From contig WWBZ02000001.1 in NCBI GenBank assembly GCA_011503125.2, positions 5,828,001-5,892,000 on the forward strand: a stretch of 64,000 nucleotides of DNA. Reading direction: 5' to 3'. Source of the stretch: Botryosphaeria dothidea. Lineage: Eukaryota > Ascomycota > Dothideomycetes > Botryosphaeriales > Botryosphaeriaceae. The position numbers and the translations under genes are program-made. Shown one piece after another: positions 36,395 through 46,831 of this stretch. Within the stretch, counting starts at the first letter, position 1. Each line of letters opens with the position of its first letter. The notes beneath the pieces were generated by a model. It was not told the origin of the DNA, searched no databases, and saw only the letters and a list, made by a program, of their open reading frames with translations.

Positions 36395-37685
36395 ATGAAG
36401 TTCCTCCGGCCTCTCATCAGCAACAGGCAGGCGACGGCGGATCTCCTATGGTCCCCCATCTCGGTGGTCCGAGCTCCATCGCTCTTCAACCCCGGAAGGC
36501 AACCCCGGACTGTTCACCGACGGGCCGCCGACAATAAGGCCTCCCGCACCATTAAGCTTCCCTCAGAAAATGCTCGTCCCGTCACAAGAAGCTTTCATCA
36601 CACGTCGTTCAGAATACCAGTAGTCCGTAGCTGTGCATCCTCACACCACTATGTGCAGTGCGTACATCCTCCTCTGTCCCCAAAATCGTCGGGCTCTTGC
36701 TGACGGCCGAATTTCACAAGTACCCGGGCTATTTCTCAAGAACAACCAACTATTCATGACGTATTTGATGACAAGACAGGTACATGGCAGTACGTGGTTG
36801 CTGATCCATCTACCTTGACCGCCGTGATTATCGATCCGGTCTTGGACTACGATGCAGCCACCCAGACCATGACCACTCACACCGCCGACTCGTTGCTCTC
36901 GTTGGTCGAGGAAAGGGGTTACAATGTTGACAGGATGCTTGAAACACACGCTCATGCCGATCACGTCTCTGCAGCATCATATCTCCAGAGCCGCCTCGCC
37001 CAGAAGCAGCCCAACCGGCCGCTCATCTGCATCGGGAAGCGTATTAACCAGGTACAGCGGTTTTTCGGCGGGCGCTACGATGTCCCGACGGCGCAGTACG
37101 AGGGGGTTTTCGACAAGTTCTTTGACGACGACGAGACGTTTTACATCGGCAACCTCGAAGCCACGGCCATGCACCTGCCCGGGCACACTCCCGACCATCT
37201 CGGCTACAAGATCGGAGGTGTGTGCGAACCTTGACAGCAGTGAGATCAATCTTGGACCAGCTAATGTAGTTTCAGAAAACGTATTCTGCGGCGACTCTCT
37301 TTTCCACGTCGACATCGGCACCGCACGCTGCGATTTCCCCGGCGGCAGTGCGAGCGACCTGTTCAACTCTGGCCGTAGGCTCCTCCGCTTGCCGGATTCT
37401 GTGAAAATCTGGATCGGCCACGACTACGTGCCGGAGGAACGTGGTGCTCCCGTCTCTTGGATGAGCGTTGGGGATCATAGGAGATTGAACAAGCATCTGA
37501 AAGACGACATCACCAAAGAGGAGTTTGTGGCTCTGCGGAAGGAGCGTGATGCGGTGTTGGGAGAGCCGAAGCTGCTGCATCAATCCTTACAGCTCAATAT
37601 CCGTGCGGGACGGCTTCCGGAGAAAACGGAATCAGGGCATTGGATGCTACGGCTTCCCTTAAAGTTGAAAGATGCGTTGTGGTGA
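36395..37685 (+). CDS. persulfide dioxygenase (ETHE1-like metallo-beta-lactamase fold), mitochondrial
   Basis: Oxidises glutathione persulfide to sulfite in the mitochondrial matrix, the step after sulfide:quinone oxidoreductase. Three exons: 36395-36657, 36721-37217 and 37276-37685, giving 389 aa. The first about 85 residues are Arg/Ser-rich and acid-poor, a long targeting sequence. The metallo-beta-lactamase metal site is intact: THAHADH (His164, His166, Asp168, His169), HLPGHTPDHLGY, FCGDSLF and IWIGHDY. In ETHE1 enzymes only part of these bind the mononuclear iron. GTARCDFPGGSASDLFNSGR is characteristic of persulfide dioxygenases and separates them from glyoxalase II. ETHE1 itself is about 250 aa; the extra length lies mainly in the leader and in the loop FVALRKERDAVLGEPKLLH. 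Intron 1 needs a GTGCGT donor and a CAAG acceptor to keep frame. Confidence 0.9.
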
Positions 37686-38070
37686 GCGGGGTAGACTGTT
37701 GTGATCCGCCGCATTCTGGCATGGTCGTTTATTGTATCCCAAGAACTAAGGAGCACTGAATTGTATTCATCCTCGTTTGTGAAGCAGCGCATGCGACAAC
37801 TGGAGCCTTCCCAAACGCCAAATAGCAGCAAGCAGCAATCCAATCACCACATTGTTTTCAAGAAAGTTGCGGCAAGAAGCTTGTCATTAGGAGCAACATG
37901 CAACAGCGCTGCGAAGGGGTTGCAGAAGCTCGACAATATAAAAGAGAGAGTCCCAGTCTTTAATAAGACATCTTTGTGAGCTCAGCCCTTTGTGTAATTG
38001 CCTTTCCTTAGCAATCTTGCCTTTCACGACAGATTTCTCAAGTCATTTTAACTCGTTTCAAACCCAAAAG
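37686..38070. other. intergenic, no gene recognised
   Basis: 385 bp between persulfide dioxygenase and the decayed Argonaute. Nothing seen. Confidence 0.4.
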
Positions 38071-40779
38071 ATGGCTTGCGAACGCTGTTAAGACTCACAG
38101 CATGTCTCCGAGAAGTCCTTTAAGTCTAATCTAAAGGTTCGAAACGAGGATGGAAGTACCGAAGGTTGCATATGGCCAGACTTGCCTACGGATGCAGAAC
38201 GCTGGGGTTCGATACGTTCCCAGCATCCGGTGATGCGGGTGAGCCTCTGCTTGTGAAAAAAAGCGCTGTTGCATTCGGCACAACGAAGGATCCTGCGACC
38301 GGCCAAAGGCGCCTGAAGAACGAGACGGTTAGTCTCTATTACCATGGTAGGATCGACACGCTCACCTTTGAGAAACACGTCCAAGGAACCAAAGCATCTG
38401 ATATCGTACGGCTTGACACCTCCGGAGTTGAGCGGGCAGTCAATCTTTTGATCTCCGAAGCCACCTCCCGCATTACCGGCAAGCACAGGAGTTTCAAAGT
38501 TGGCGCCAACAAGTTCTTTAACAAGGACCAGTACAGCCAGCTTGACAAGCGCTTTGTGTGTCACCACGGATTCTTCACGACGGTCAAAGCAGCAATGGGT
38601 GGCGCGCTTCTCAACGTCAACACCGCTACAAGCGCCTTCTTCAAGTCGATGACTGTCACAGAGTTTCTCCAGCTGGCTCCAGGACGACCGCAAAGGGAGA
38701 CCAACCGCATTCTCAAAGGCGTTCGTGTTTGGATTGATTATGAACGCGTTGATGCCAAGGTTGATGATGGGGGTGGAAAGGGCGTGATGATCGACAATCC
38801 TCTGAACATGCCGCAGAGGCGTACAAGAACAATCACCCAAATTGGAGTGAGAACTCTAGAGAAAACTACTTTCTGGAAAGGCGACAAGGAACTCCCAGTC
38901 CATAGTCATTTGACTACAACATACCCCAGCTCAAGGAAAAGATCAATCCAGATTCCCTCTGCGTCAATCTCGGTAGTGTAAAGAGAGGAGAGGAAGCATG
39001 GTTTGCGCCAGAGACTCTCATGATCCTGCCGTACCAGCCCTACCGGGAGAAGCTGAGCCAGACACAAACTACGGAGATGCTGAAACTGGCTTGTCGGAAA
39101 CCTCAGGAAAACGTGGACAGGATCATGCGGGCAGGCCTTTTGACGATGGGCTTCGGAATCAACGGTGACTCCGCCGTCTACTCGGGCTCGGGGCTTGCGC
39201 TCACGAGTCGCCAAATCATGAGTGTGCCAGCGCGATGGATTGAAGACATCGCCACTCAACTTCAGTACGGAAATAAACAATTAGCTGCCGTCCAGCAGGG
39301 TGGATGGCGCATTGGTGACAACTTTCACAACACTGACAACCAATTCATTGCCAGAGACATCTGGTATCTCTACAAAAGTGAAGATTTTGGGAATCATATC
39401 ATTGAAGAATTGACCATATCATTGCAGGTGAAACAGGAAGGGAAAACGACACGAACGTCAACAAGATGCGGCTCATGATTATGGGCGCAGATGTTACCCA
39501 TCCAACAGTCGCAAGTCCCGACGGGATGCCTTCAATTGCTGCTGTGGTGGGGAGTGTTGACAAAGAATTCGGGAAGTTTCTGGGTTCCATGAGGTGACAC
39601 AAACCTGATCCAAAGGAGACGAAGAATGGGGGTGGCTCTGATGAAGACCGAAAGCCCGACACGAGCTCGTCTGAAAAAGAAAGTACCACCAACGAAGAAA
39701 ATCCGGAGGAGAAGGAAGATAAAACATCCGAAGAGAAGACCACAAGGTCAAGCAAAAAGAGCAAAGAGGTGAGTCCCAGTTGTCAATGCACTGAATATCA
39801 GAAAATCAATACTGAATCCTATCAGGTCATTACGGCAATGGAGGATATGGCCTTCGAAAGAATAAAGGCTTACTGGAAAGCCAACAAGGAGAGCCTTCCA
39901 ACCAGCATACTCTACTATAGAGATGGAGTAAGCAGTAGTCAGTATGAGGATATCAAGAGCAAGGAGGTCTAAGCAATCAGAGGGGCTTTTGAGAAGGCGA
40001 AGGAGAAGCTGAAGATCAAGGGGAGCGACAAGGATATCAAGCTCCAGATAACAGCCGTGATTGTCTCCAAGCGTCATCATACACGCTTATACCCCGAAAG
40101 CAATGCCAAAGAGAAAATCGAAAAGATGGAGAGGAATGGCAATGTCCTTCCGGGAACGGTAGTCCATTCGGGGGTTACGTCGCCTTATTACTTCGACTTC
40201 TTCCTTGTCTCCCATGCTGGCATCAAGGGCACGTCGAAGCCGGCGCATTATTTCGTGCTTGAAAATGAGATGAAATTCACTGCAGAGGAGCTTCAAAATC
40301 TCGTAAGTCCATTTCACTGGGGGCTGCGGCCACCATACCCAAAATTCAAACAGGGCAATGTTGACACAAATTTTGGAAAGACTCGGAAAATTTGCTGCCT
40401 TTATCCCAGGGCTGACAAAACCGTGTCGTACGCCTCACCGGCCTACTACGCTGACCGTCTTTGCGAGCGAGGTCGAGTGTACCTGGAGGATTGGTTCAAC
40501 GGGACTGACGAGCGTATCCATGAAGTGGGTTTCGACAAGACGAACTGTTGGAAATCACGTGTTTTGCATATTGCTTTTGCAACACCAGATAGCTTAGTCA
40601 CTCACTTACATATAAGGAGGGTGGGCCACCTACGCCCTTCCTCCTCATGCCAATCATCAATGGATCATCGTTGTTCATCAACAATCCAACACAAACTTAT
40701 CAAGGAAATCGACAAGGATTGGGAACAGGGCAAAAGCCCATGGGCCAGTGCACTGAACAATGGCATGTTCTGGATGTAG
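38071..40779 (+). pseudogene. degenerate Argonaute gene lacking the MID region
   Basis: Second Argonaute-like locus, related to the intact gene at 15.1-18.9 kb but clearly diverged. It opens with a broken zinc-knuckle trace (MACERC, stop, then DSQH). From 38226 comes part of the N domain (KHRSFKVGANKFFNKDQYSQ), the L1 linker (GGALLNVNTATSAFF) and LKGVRVWIDYERV. A one-base shift near 38915 leads to a PAZ-like part (DYNIPQLKEKINPDS, FAPETLMILPYQPYR). The stretch that should hold MID is absent: after about 39400 it goes straight to IMGADVTHPTVASPDGMPS of PIWI. Stops fall at 39595-39597 (TGA) and 39970-39972 (TAA). PIWI continues with YYRDGVSSSQYEDI, IVSKRHHTRLYP and PAYYADRLCERGR, ending NNGMFWM. 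A 50-residue acidic, Ser-rich insert sits between the first two PIWI blocks. At least one frameshift, two stops plus the early one, and missing domains make it non-functional as an Argonaute. Confidence 0.85.
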
Positions 40780-41206
40780 ATTCCTCAGTCCACCGCAATT
40801 CCAGCCATTTATTATTTTCGACTGAGTTTTATTTCTTAGTTCTGATTTTAATTTGGCGATTTTCTATGGCTTTCATGCAAGTCGTAGAAACTGATTATTT
40901 CTGGCGTTCGGGTAGTTTCATTCTCTTTTGTTTTGTATTTGACGACAGAACGGGGGAGGGAATCGGTATTTTGGTTTTGGGTATTTGGTGTATTTGGTGT
41001 ATTTGACTTTCTTCTCATCTGCTTCGTCTAAGGTTCTTCGATGCATCAGAGTAGGTCTGTTCCATCTTTGCCCAGTGATGGAGTTAAGAAATGGCTTCCG
41101 ATTATCTGATTTCTCAACTAGGAAAATAGGGAAAAATGCACCAGAGAGAAAGTGAGACAAGCGTAAAATTGTAACAGTGAGAGCTGAAATAGAGAGACCA
41201 TTGTGT
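40780..41206. other. intergenic, no gene recognised
   Basis: AT-rich. It contains short repeated units reading TTTGGTGTA near 40983-41003. Nothing else seen. Confidence 0.4.
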
Positions 41207-42306
41207 CTAATGCATACCAGGGTATGTTCCAAACATGTCAACCAAACCTTCCGAATGAAAGATCCATGACTCCCCTGTTGCAACAATATGCTCATTCCCC
41301 AAGGACTTGTGCAAGCCTTCTACCAAATATGAAGCTAAACTATACGATGGTGACTTCGGATTCCGGCCATAGCCGCCACAAAGCAGTCCTACCGGATGTT
41401 TTGAAGGCGGCAACTCTCCGGGATACTGTTTCTTGGGATCCTTCGAGAGACACGAATCGCTTGCGGCTGCTGCGATGGTGAAGAAGGAATGGGCGAAGAT
41501 ATTGCTTATTCTCACTAACTCTATCTCCAAATCCTTTGCACTTTCTTGGATAATACAAAGAGCATCAATCCATAGGCGGCTGATACCGAGTTTACGTGCG
41601 ACATGTATTGTTTCTCGACAGACCTGCGGCATATCACACATGGGGATACCTCGTATGTGATCAACCAGCGAGTGCGTGGTAGTTCGCAATGGCAGTGAAG
41701 ACCCTCAGCAAAAGTTCCACGTTGCATACTTTAACTGGGTCTCCGGTGACCATTCGGAGTCTATCACTGTATGCTCGACAAGTCCTGGATGGGGACTGTT
41801 GCCATCTCCGAGGTACAACAAGCGAGTTGGGACGAATCGAGACCCTGGAATCGTGTTTCTGCAAGACTCATGGTTCATCACACAGTCATTGATGTAGTCT
41901 GCCATGAAATGAATGTTTTTTTCGGACACAAGACCTTCTTTATCCAAAGGGTCGTTCGTGATTTTGAGCCAATCTCGGCACGCCCTTGTTAATTATCAGT
42001 AAATAGCAACTCCGTCCGAATATGTGACACCACCTGGCCAAGCACCTACAAAAATTTGTAAAGACCCGCCTTGTTGTATTCGAGCTCCGGATGATGGGCT
42101 ATGACAGCCAAGTTTTCCAGCACATAATCTGCTTTTCCTTCTTTATAACGAGAGCCCTTCCATTCGTATTGGATCTGGAAATGAAGCTTAGACTCAGGAT
42201 TTCCCCACCAAGCACATACTCCGTATCCATCGTAAAAAAGTCTCTTGAGTCTGGAGCAGAACAGACATCCCTCAATGGCGGGACATGAGAGCCCTTCGAG
42301 TTTCAT
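41207..42306 (-). pseudogene. decayed HET-domain gene with a stop in the signature motif
   Basis: Minus strand. The likely start is at 42306 (MKLEGLSCPAIEGCLFCSRL, with the cysteine pairs usual at HET N-termini). An apparent intron follows (GTAGGT donor near 42047, AACAAG acceptor near 41994), then CRDWLKITNDPLDKEGLVSE and NHESCRNTIPG. The HET domain begins YATWNFC and is cut by TGA at 41705-41707, exactly where the tryptophan of the conserved S-x-C-W-G block should be. The frame stays open afterwards: GSSLPLRTTTHSLVDHIRG, GISRLWIDALCIIQE and FAHSFFTIAAAAS. It ends at 41207 before the third HET block. It is nonsense-interrupted and truncated. Confidence 0.8.
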
Positions 42307-43373
42307 TATCAAAGAAAGTAGCCTGGAATGTCTCAGAGGACAATCCGACAACGGTAAAAGAAATCCATGTATCTCGCTTGCATTAAAGCTTGTCAATGCA
42401 TACGCCGCACAAATTGACATGGTTCTCGGCCAGACTGCATATCTGTGTGGGGCTGCTTCAACATTACAGGGTAGATAACCGCCCACGTTCGCTTGTTATG
42501 TGATAACACGCGAGTGTCACGCAGAAAGTAGGAGATACGCGCTTTTCATTCTGTCGTGTAGTCTATGTCAATGTGCGGGGTATAGCTCGTTCATATATGT
42601 AGCCAACGAGCCCTCCGGTGATGAATCCCCGCTGTTTTCTCTGAGGTCGAATCAGTCAACAGCTACGCCGCATGGCCTCCGCACAAAAAAATTTCGATTA
42701 CGCTCAGAGTACGGCGTGGAGGAACCCAAACTCTCCATTCATGGCTATTAATGACCTCTGCGAAGTGTGTTCGCAAATGCTGAATCTCGACGACCAAATT
42801 GCCGGCGGTGCGAATGGGAATATTTCCAATATGACCGTGAAGGGATCCGATGGTCTTGCAGGAGAGAGCCCCTAGTATTTCGGGATATGGACGAGCTTGG
42901 ATGGGAACGTTTCACTGAAGTCAAGTATTGTCGATTTTGCTGCGCAAGCAACGGCATTAAAAGGGTTGTTACGCCGCCAACGTTATCCAAACTTTTGTTA
43001 CTCCCCCATTTTTTTGTTGAAGAACAGATAACTCGGGTTTCTCCATCTTCTCAGCTTTAAAAAAGGGAGATGGATAAAATTTTGTTCATTTCTTCTGATC
43101 ACCAAAATTGTAGCGCTCAGTTTATCTCGGGAAAGACGAGATGCCGCATTTGCCGACCTCTTACCCATGAACTGTCTCCAGTATGATCTGTGGACGATAT
43201 TCATACTCAGATTCCCTCTGAGCCATGCTGTCATGTTACAAAGGGGAAAAACAACCCGCCTTTAGAACGCCTTTCGATGCCCTCAACCCATCCATGTGAG
43301 AGGTATGAGCCGTCCCGTGCCGCCCCAACGCCAATCAATTATCCCATTACATCCACAAAGCCCAAAATGCACA
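42307..43373. other. intergenic with possible HET debris
   Basis: Short frames at 42672-43060 on the plus strand have CxxC pairs (DLCEVCSQM in one frame, KYCRFCCA in another) recalling HET N-termini, but nothing continues. I see no complete gene. Confidence 0.3.
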
Positions 43374-44227
43374 TCAGTGCAAATGCATATCGTCGCTCCT
43401 CCTATTCTCACCATCGTCGCTATCGCTCGCCTCCTCCCAGTTCGCCAACCTCCGAAGCATCCTGTTCTCTGCCTTGAGCTCCCTAATCTTGCGCTCGTAC
43501 CCCAGATCCGCATCCGCGCTCTCCTTCAGCGCATGCCGCGCATACTGTGCCACACGCCCCAGCCCCGCTTGCCACTCCTGGTGCTCGAGGCGCAGCTCGA
43601 GGTTCTGCTGGCGCTCCTTCTCCAGCAGGCCGTTGTAGTGGGCGTGCAGGGCGACGATGGCGTCGTGCTGCTGGTGGGCGTACGGGCGCAGCTTCTCGAG
43701 CACGACGGACAGGCTCGTCTCGTAGTCCTGCAGCAGGGCGCGCAGCTGCGCGTTTTGCGAGTCGAGGGTGGAGACGGAGGCGTGGGCGGACTGGAGCTGG
43801 GCGCGCAGGTTGTTGATCTCGGCGGCTTGCTGGCGCGTCGTCGCGGCGGTGAGGTCGCCGTTGACTTGGGCGATGGTGGGCGAGGCGCCTTCTTGGGCGG
43901 CGCGGGCCTGTGGGGGATCGACTGTTAGCACAGGATCCTGGGCATCCGGTGGGCGCATGAGCGTGAGGGTCGGCGCACCTGGATCTGCTGTACGCTGTTC
44001 ATGATGTTGGCCGTCTGGTTGCGGTTCTCCTGCAGCACATCGCTGAGCTGCTGCACGACCTGCCATAGGTGGTTCATGTCGGTCTGGTGGCCGCCGCTGA
44101 GCAGGCCGTTGACCAGGTTTGGCATGCCGCCAGAGCCATTGGGCTGATGGCCGGAGCCTGGGTTGGAGGATTGACGGGGAAGAGAATTCGCCATGCCGTT
44201 GGAGGTGTCGATGTACGCGCTATTCAT
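43374..44227 (-). CDS. coiled-coil protein of unknown function
   Basis: Two exons on the minus strand, 43979-44227 and 43374-43907, giving 260 aa. I do not recognise a named family. The N-terminal 50 residues are Gly/Asn/Ser-rich (SSNPGSGHQPNGSGG) and look disordered. Residues about 55-240 have heptad-like Leu/Gln/Glu patterns (LWQVVQQLSDVLQENRNQ, AAEINNLRAQLQSAHASV, QNAQLRALLQDYETSL, ERKIRELKAENRMLRRL), indicating long coiled coils. The tail is acidic (EEASDSDDGENRR). The 71-bp intron has a GTGCGC donor and CACAG acceptor and keeps frame. The coiled-coil architecture suggests a scaffold or subunit of a larger complex; this is inference. Codon use is GC-rich like the neighbours. Confidence 0.8.
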
Positions 44228-44920
44228 GCTCCTTCATGGAGAGACGCGTGGAAACGGGGGTGAAGATGCGGGCGGAAGAGAGCTCCGCTGATGCGTTGGC
44301 TGCTGCGCGCTTGTTGGCGAAGCTTGGAGAAGGCGCGCAGCAAGAATCGATTGGCCGAGAATTCGGGTGTGTGGCGTGATGGCGGCTGGTCTCTTGGTAG
44401 ATGTGATGCACGAGAATGCAAGAGATGTGACTGCCGCAACGTTGTCTGCTCCCTGTGACGGCGCGAGCGTGAGCACAGTCTGTCCCTCTCGGAGTCGGCG
44501 CCAGAGCCGCATGGCGGCGGTTTAGACAGCCTCGGTCCCACGTTTCTCCAGCCCAAAGACCCTTGCCCCGAAGATCGTTTCCTTTTGCGTCTCAGTTCGT
44601 GCGCTCTGTCTATATCTACTTCCTCCGTCACTGTCTCCGCTAGTGTTTTCACATGCTGGCATGTCTATGAATTCGAATGATGGATTAGCGAGATGATCGT
44701 CAATCCGTCACTTTCAGGACTATGTCTGGTACACCTCTCGTACCGAATCAGCAGCGATGCAATATTCCAAACATGGAGGACCAACGAAGATGAGATCTAA
44801 AGTCTTACTACTTTTCTGAGCAGCATTACTACAAAGCCATACATTCCAAGCTTTCGCAATCCAAACGTCTTATCCAAGGGTATCAATCCTTCAATCTCGA
44901 ACACAAACTTCCTCGCCCGT
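44228..44920. other. intergenic, promoter of the coiled-coil gene
   Basis: About 690 bp. Minus-strand frames at 44224-44652 overlap the promoter and show no family feature. Confidence 0.4.
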
Positions 44921-45785
44921 TCAATCCTCCAACAAACTAGTCAGCTTCTTCCTCTCAACGTCCTTACTCCTCCCCAACCATTCCTGTTCCTCGTCCTTAT
45001 CCCGCTCTCCTTCGTACTCTCTCCCCTCCGCCCATCCTGCCATTCTCGCACTCACGCGCACCCCCAAAGTCTTAGCTTCAGCCACACACCTTGCCAACTC
45101 CCCGTCCCTGGTGACGATGTTCCCTTGAACCCTCTCCTTTGGGTCTCTCAGCACCTCGACCGTCTCCCTTAACCGTCTATATCTCTCCAACTTCCTCCGC
45201 GCCAACCGTCTCCTCTCATCCAACTCCTGTAGCCGTTGCACCACTTCTTCATATCGCTCTGCTGCGTCTCTGTCGCGCTCCGGTATCTGTGAAGGCTCCC
45301 GGTCTATTGCCTCAGCCCAAGTCGGAGCTAGAGCTGCGATATTTGTGGAAGAGGTGAGGTCTGCGGACGGATGCAGAGGTTCGAGGACTGGAGTTGCTAA
45401 GCTATCTTGGTCGTCGGCGACGTTCTGTGGTAGGGAGAGAGGCGGGGCGCCGGCGGCCCAGTAGAGGGCATCGATTTGGTCGGCGACGTGGCGGATTGCG
45501 AGGGAGGGGTAGGCGGATTTGTTGTATCGGCGGACCTGGCGGTTTACTGAGGGATGAGTTAGCGGGGATCTGAGGTTCGAAAGAGTAGTGGAGATGGAGA
45601 GTTTTATGGGAGAATAACCCACCTTCTCTCAGAGCATCCTTGATCACGCTCTCCGGGATATCTGATGCGCTTATATTGCTGGCTTTCCATCGTTCTGGAG
45701 CTTGGAGTGGTTGCGATAGGATACGCGTCTGGGTGCGAAGGAACGACGATTTCAGGCTGACGACGGTATTATTGTTTGTCGACAT
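44921..45785 (-). CDS. kinetochore protein Fta4-like (Sim4 complex)
   Basis: Probable subunit of the inner kinetochore Sim4/CCAN complex. Two exons on the minus strand, 45623-45785 and 44921-45546, giving 262 aa. The N-terminus VVSLKSSFLRTQTRILSQPL followed by a Trp, then IPESVIKDALREVNRQVRRY and IRHVADQIDALYW, matches what I recall of the Fta4 family in order and spacing. The middle (about residues 130-200) is a strong coiled coil (RYEEVVQRLQELDERRRLAR). The C-terminus is highly charged (GERDKDEEQEWLGRSKD). The 76-bp intron keeps frame. The family call is from memory of a poorly conserved family, so the function is less sure than the gene itself. It shares a short divergent promoter with TOM22. 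Confidence 0.65.
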
Positions 45786-46148
45786 GGTTGGGATCTAACG
45801 GATATTCGAATGGCGCATAGCCCCTAGAGTGGATTTGAGCTAGAATTATGTTGACTTTGTATGTTCGCGGTAACCGTCGTTGCGCGTCGGCGGAAGACGC
45901 GCCCGCAACAAATGACGCACGGCCGATCGGTGAAAAGCGCGGGCAGAGCGCCGACGTCCTCGCTGACTGGTGCGCCCGTGCGCAGCTGGACCGGCGAAAA
46001 GTTGGCCGCCGAGCTTGCAGCATCATCGCCGCCCATCACCGAAGCGCAACCTCCATCCATCCACCATCCACCACCTCCGTCCTTGCGACCAATTCGAACT
46101 CGGGCCCACCCTCCTCGCCGACCTCTCCAATACAAATAATACGCCAAA
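45786..46148. promoter_or_regulatory. bidirectional promoter, Fta4-like / TOM22
   Basis: 363 bp between divergent start codons. No specific site assigned. Confidence 0.55.
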
Positions 46149-46831
46149 ATGGTCAAGCTTGAGGAAGGTGCGTATCATCCTTATCTCAATCTTTCTCCAG
46201 CGCCCATTACCCTCGCGCATAACAGCACGCTCCTCTACAAGGAAAGGACAACTCGCTGACGTTGATCAAACCGCAGTCCCCGACGAGGAGCTCTACGCCG
46301 AGCAGGCCGGCCCCAACGCCGGCGAGGACGACTGGGACGACGCCTCGTCGACGACGTCGGACGCCAGCAGCGACGTGTCGTCGATCCTCGCGCCCGAGGA
46401 CGAGACGCTGTGGGAGCGCATCTCCGCGCTGCAGGACATCATCCCGGCCTCGCAGCGCCGCTTCGCCGCCAAGTCCTACAGCAACGTGACGTCGTGGTTC
46501 GGCACCGGCCTGAGCGTCGGCGCCAAGTGCCTGTGGGTCGTGAGCAGCAGCGCGCTGCTGCTGGGCGTGCCGTGGGCGCTGGCCTACGCTGAGGAGCAGC
46601 AGATGATCGAGATGGAGCGCGAGATGAGGATGCAGCAGAGCGCGAACGAGGTGAGTGGGCGAACAGAGATTTGACGAGCGCGGATTGGACTGGGAGGGTT
46701 CCGTGAAGATCCGACGCTCTGTTGTCTCCATTGATGAGCTCAGTTGGCTGACTTTGTTTCCATCATTACAGCTCCTGGCTCCAGGCAGCGCGACTCAGCA
46801 ACAGCTTGCTGAGGCCCGTCCGGCTTTGTAA
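46149..46831 (+). CDS. tom22: mitochondrial import receptor subunit TOM22
   Basis: Central receptor and organiser of the TOM translocase in the outer mitochondrial membrane. Three exons: 46149-46167, 46277-46650 and 46772-46831, giving 150 aa, the usual fungal size. The cytosolic N-terminus is strongly acidic (EELYAEQAGPNAGEDDWDDA), used for presequence binding. The family core is ETLWERISALQDIIPASQRR, and the single membrane helix lies in LSVGAKCLWVVSSSALLLG with a conserved Pro just after it. The intermembrane-space tail is short, Gln-rich (EEQQMIEMEREM; SATQQQLAEARPAL). The first exon is 19 nt. It lies convergent to TOM40, about 870 bp away. Confidence 0.95.

Noticed and set aside
39594..39826. 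Reading the charged insert of the decayed Argonaute as one long intron, which would remove its first PIWI stop
   Set aside because: The insert has protein-like composition and ends at its own good GTGAGT donor. Even if it were an intron, the stop at 39970, the frameshift near 38915 and the missing MID region remain.
42672..43060. Small zinc-finger or HET N-terminal gene
   Set aside because: CxxC pairs occur in two different short frames with no continuation; treated as possible debris only.
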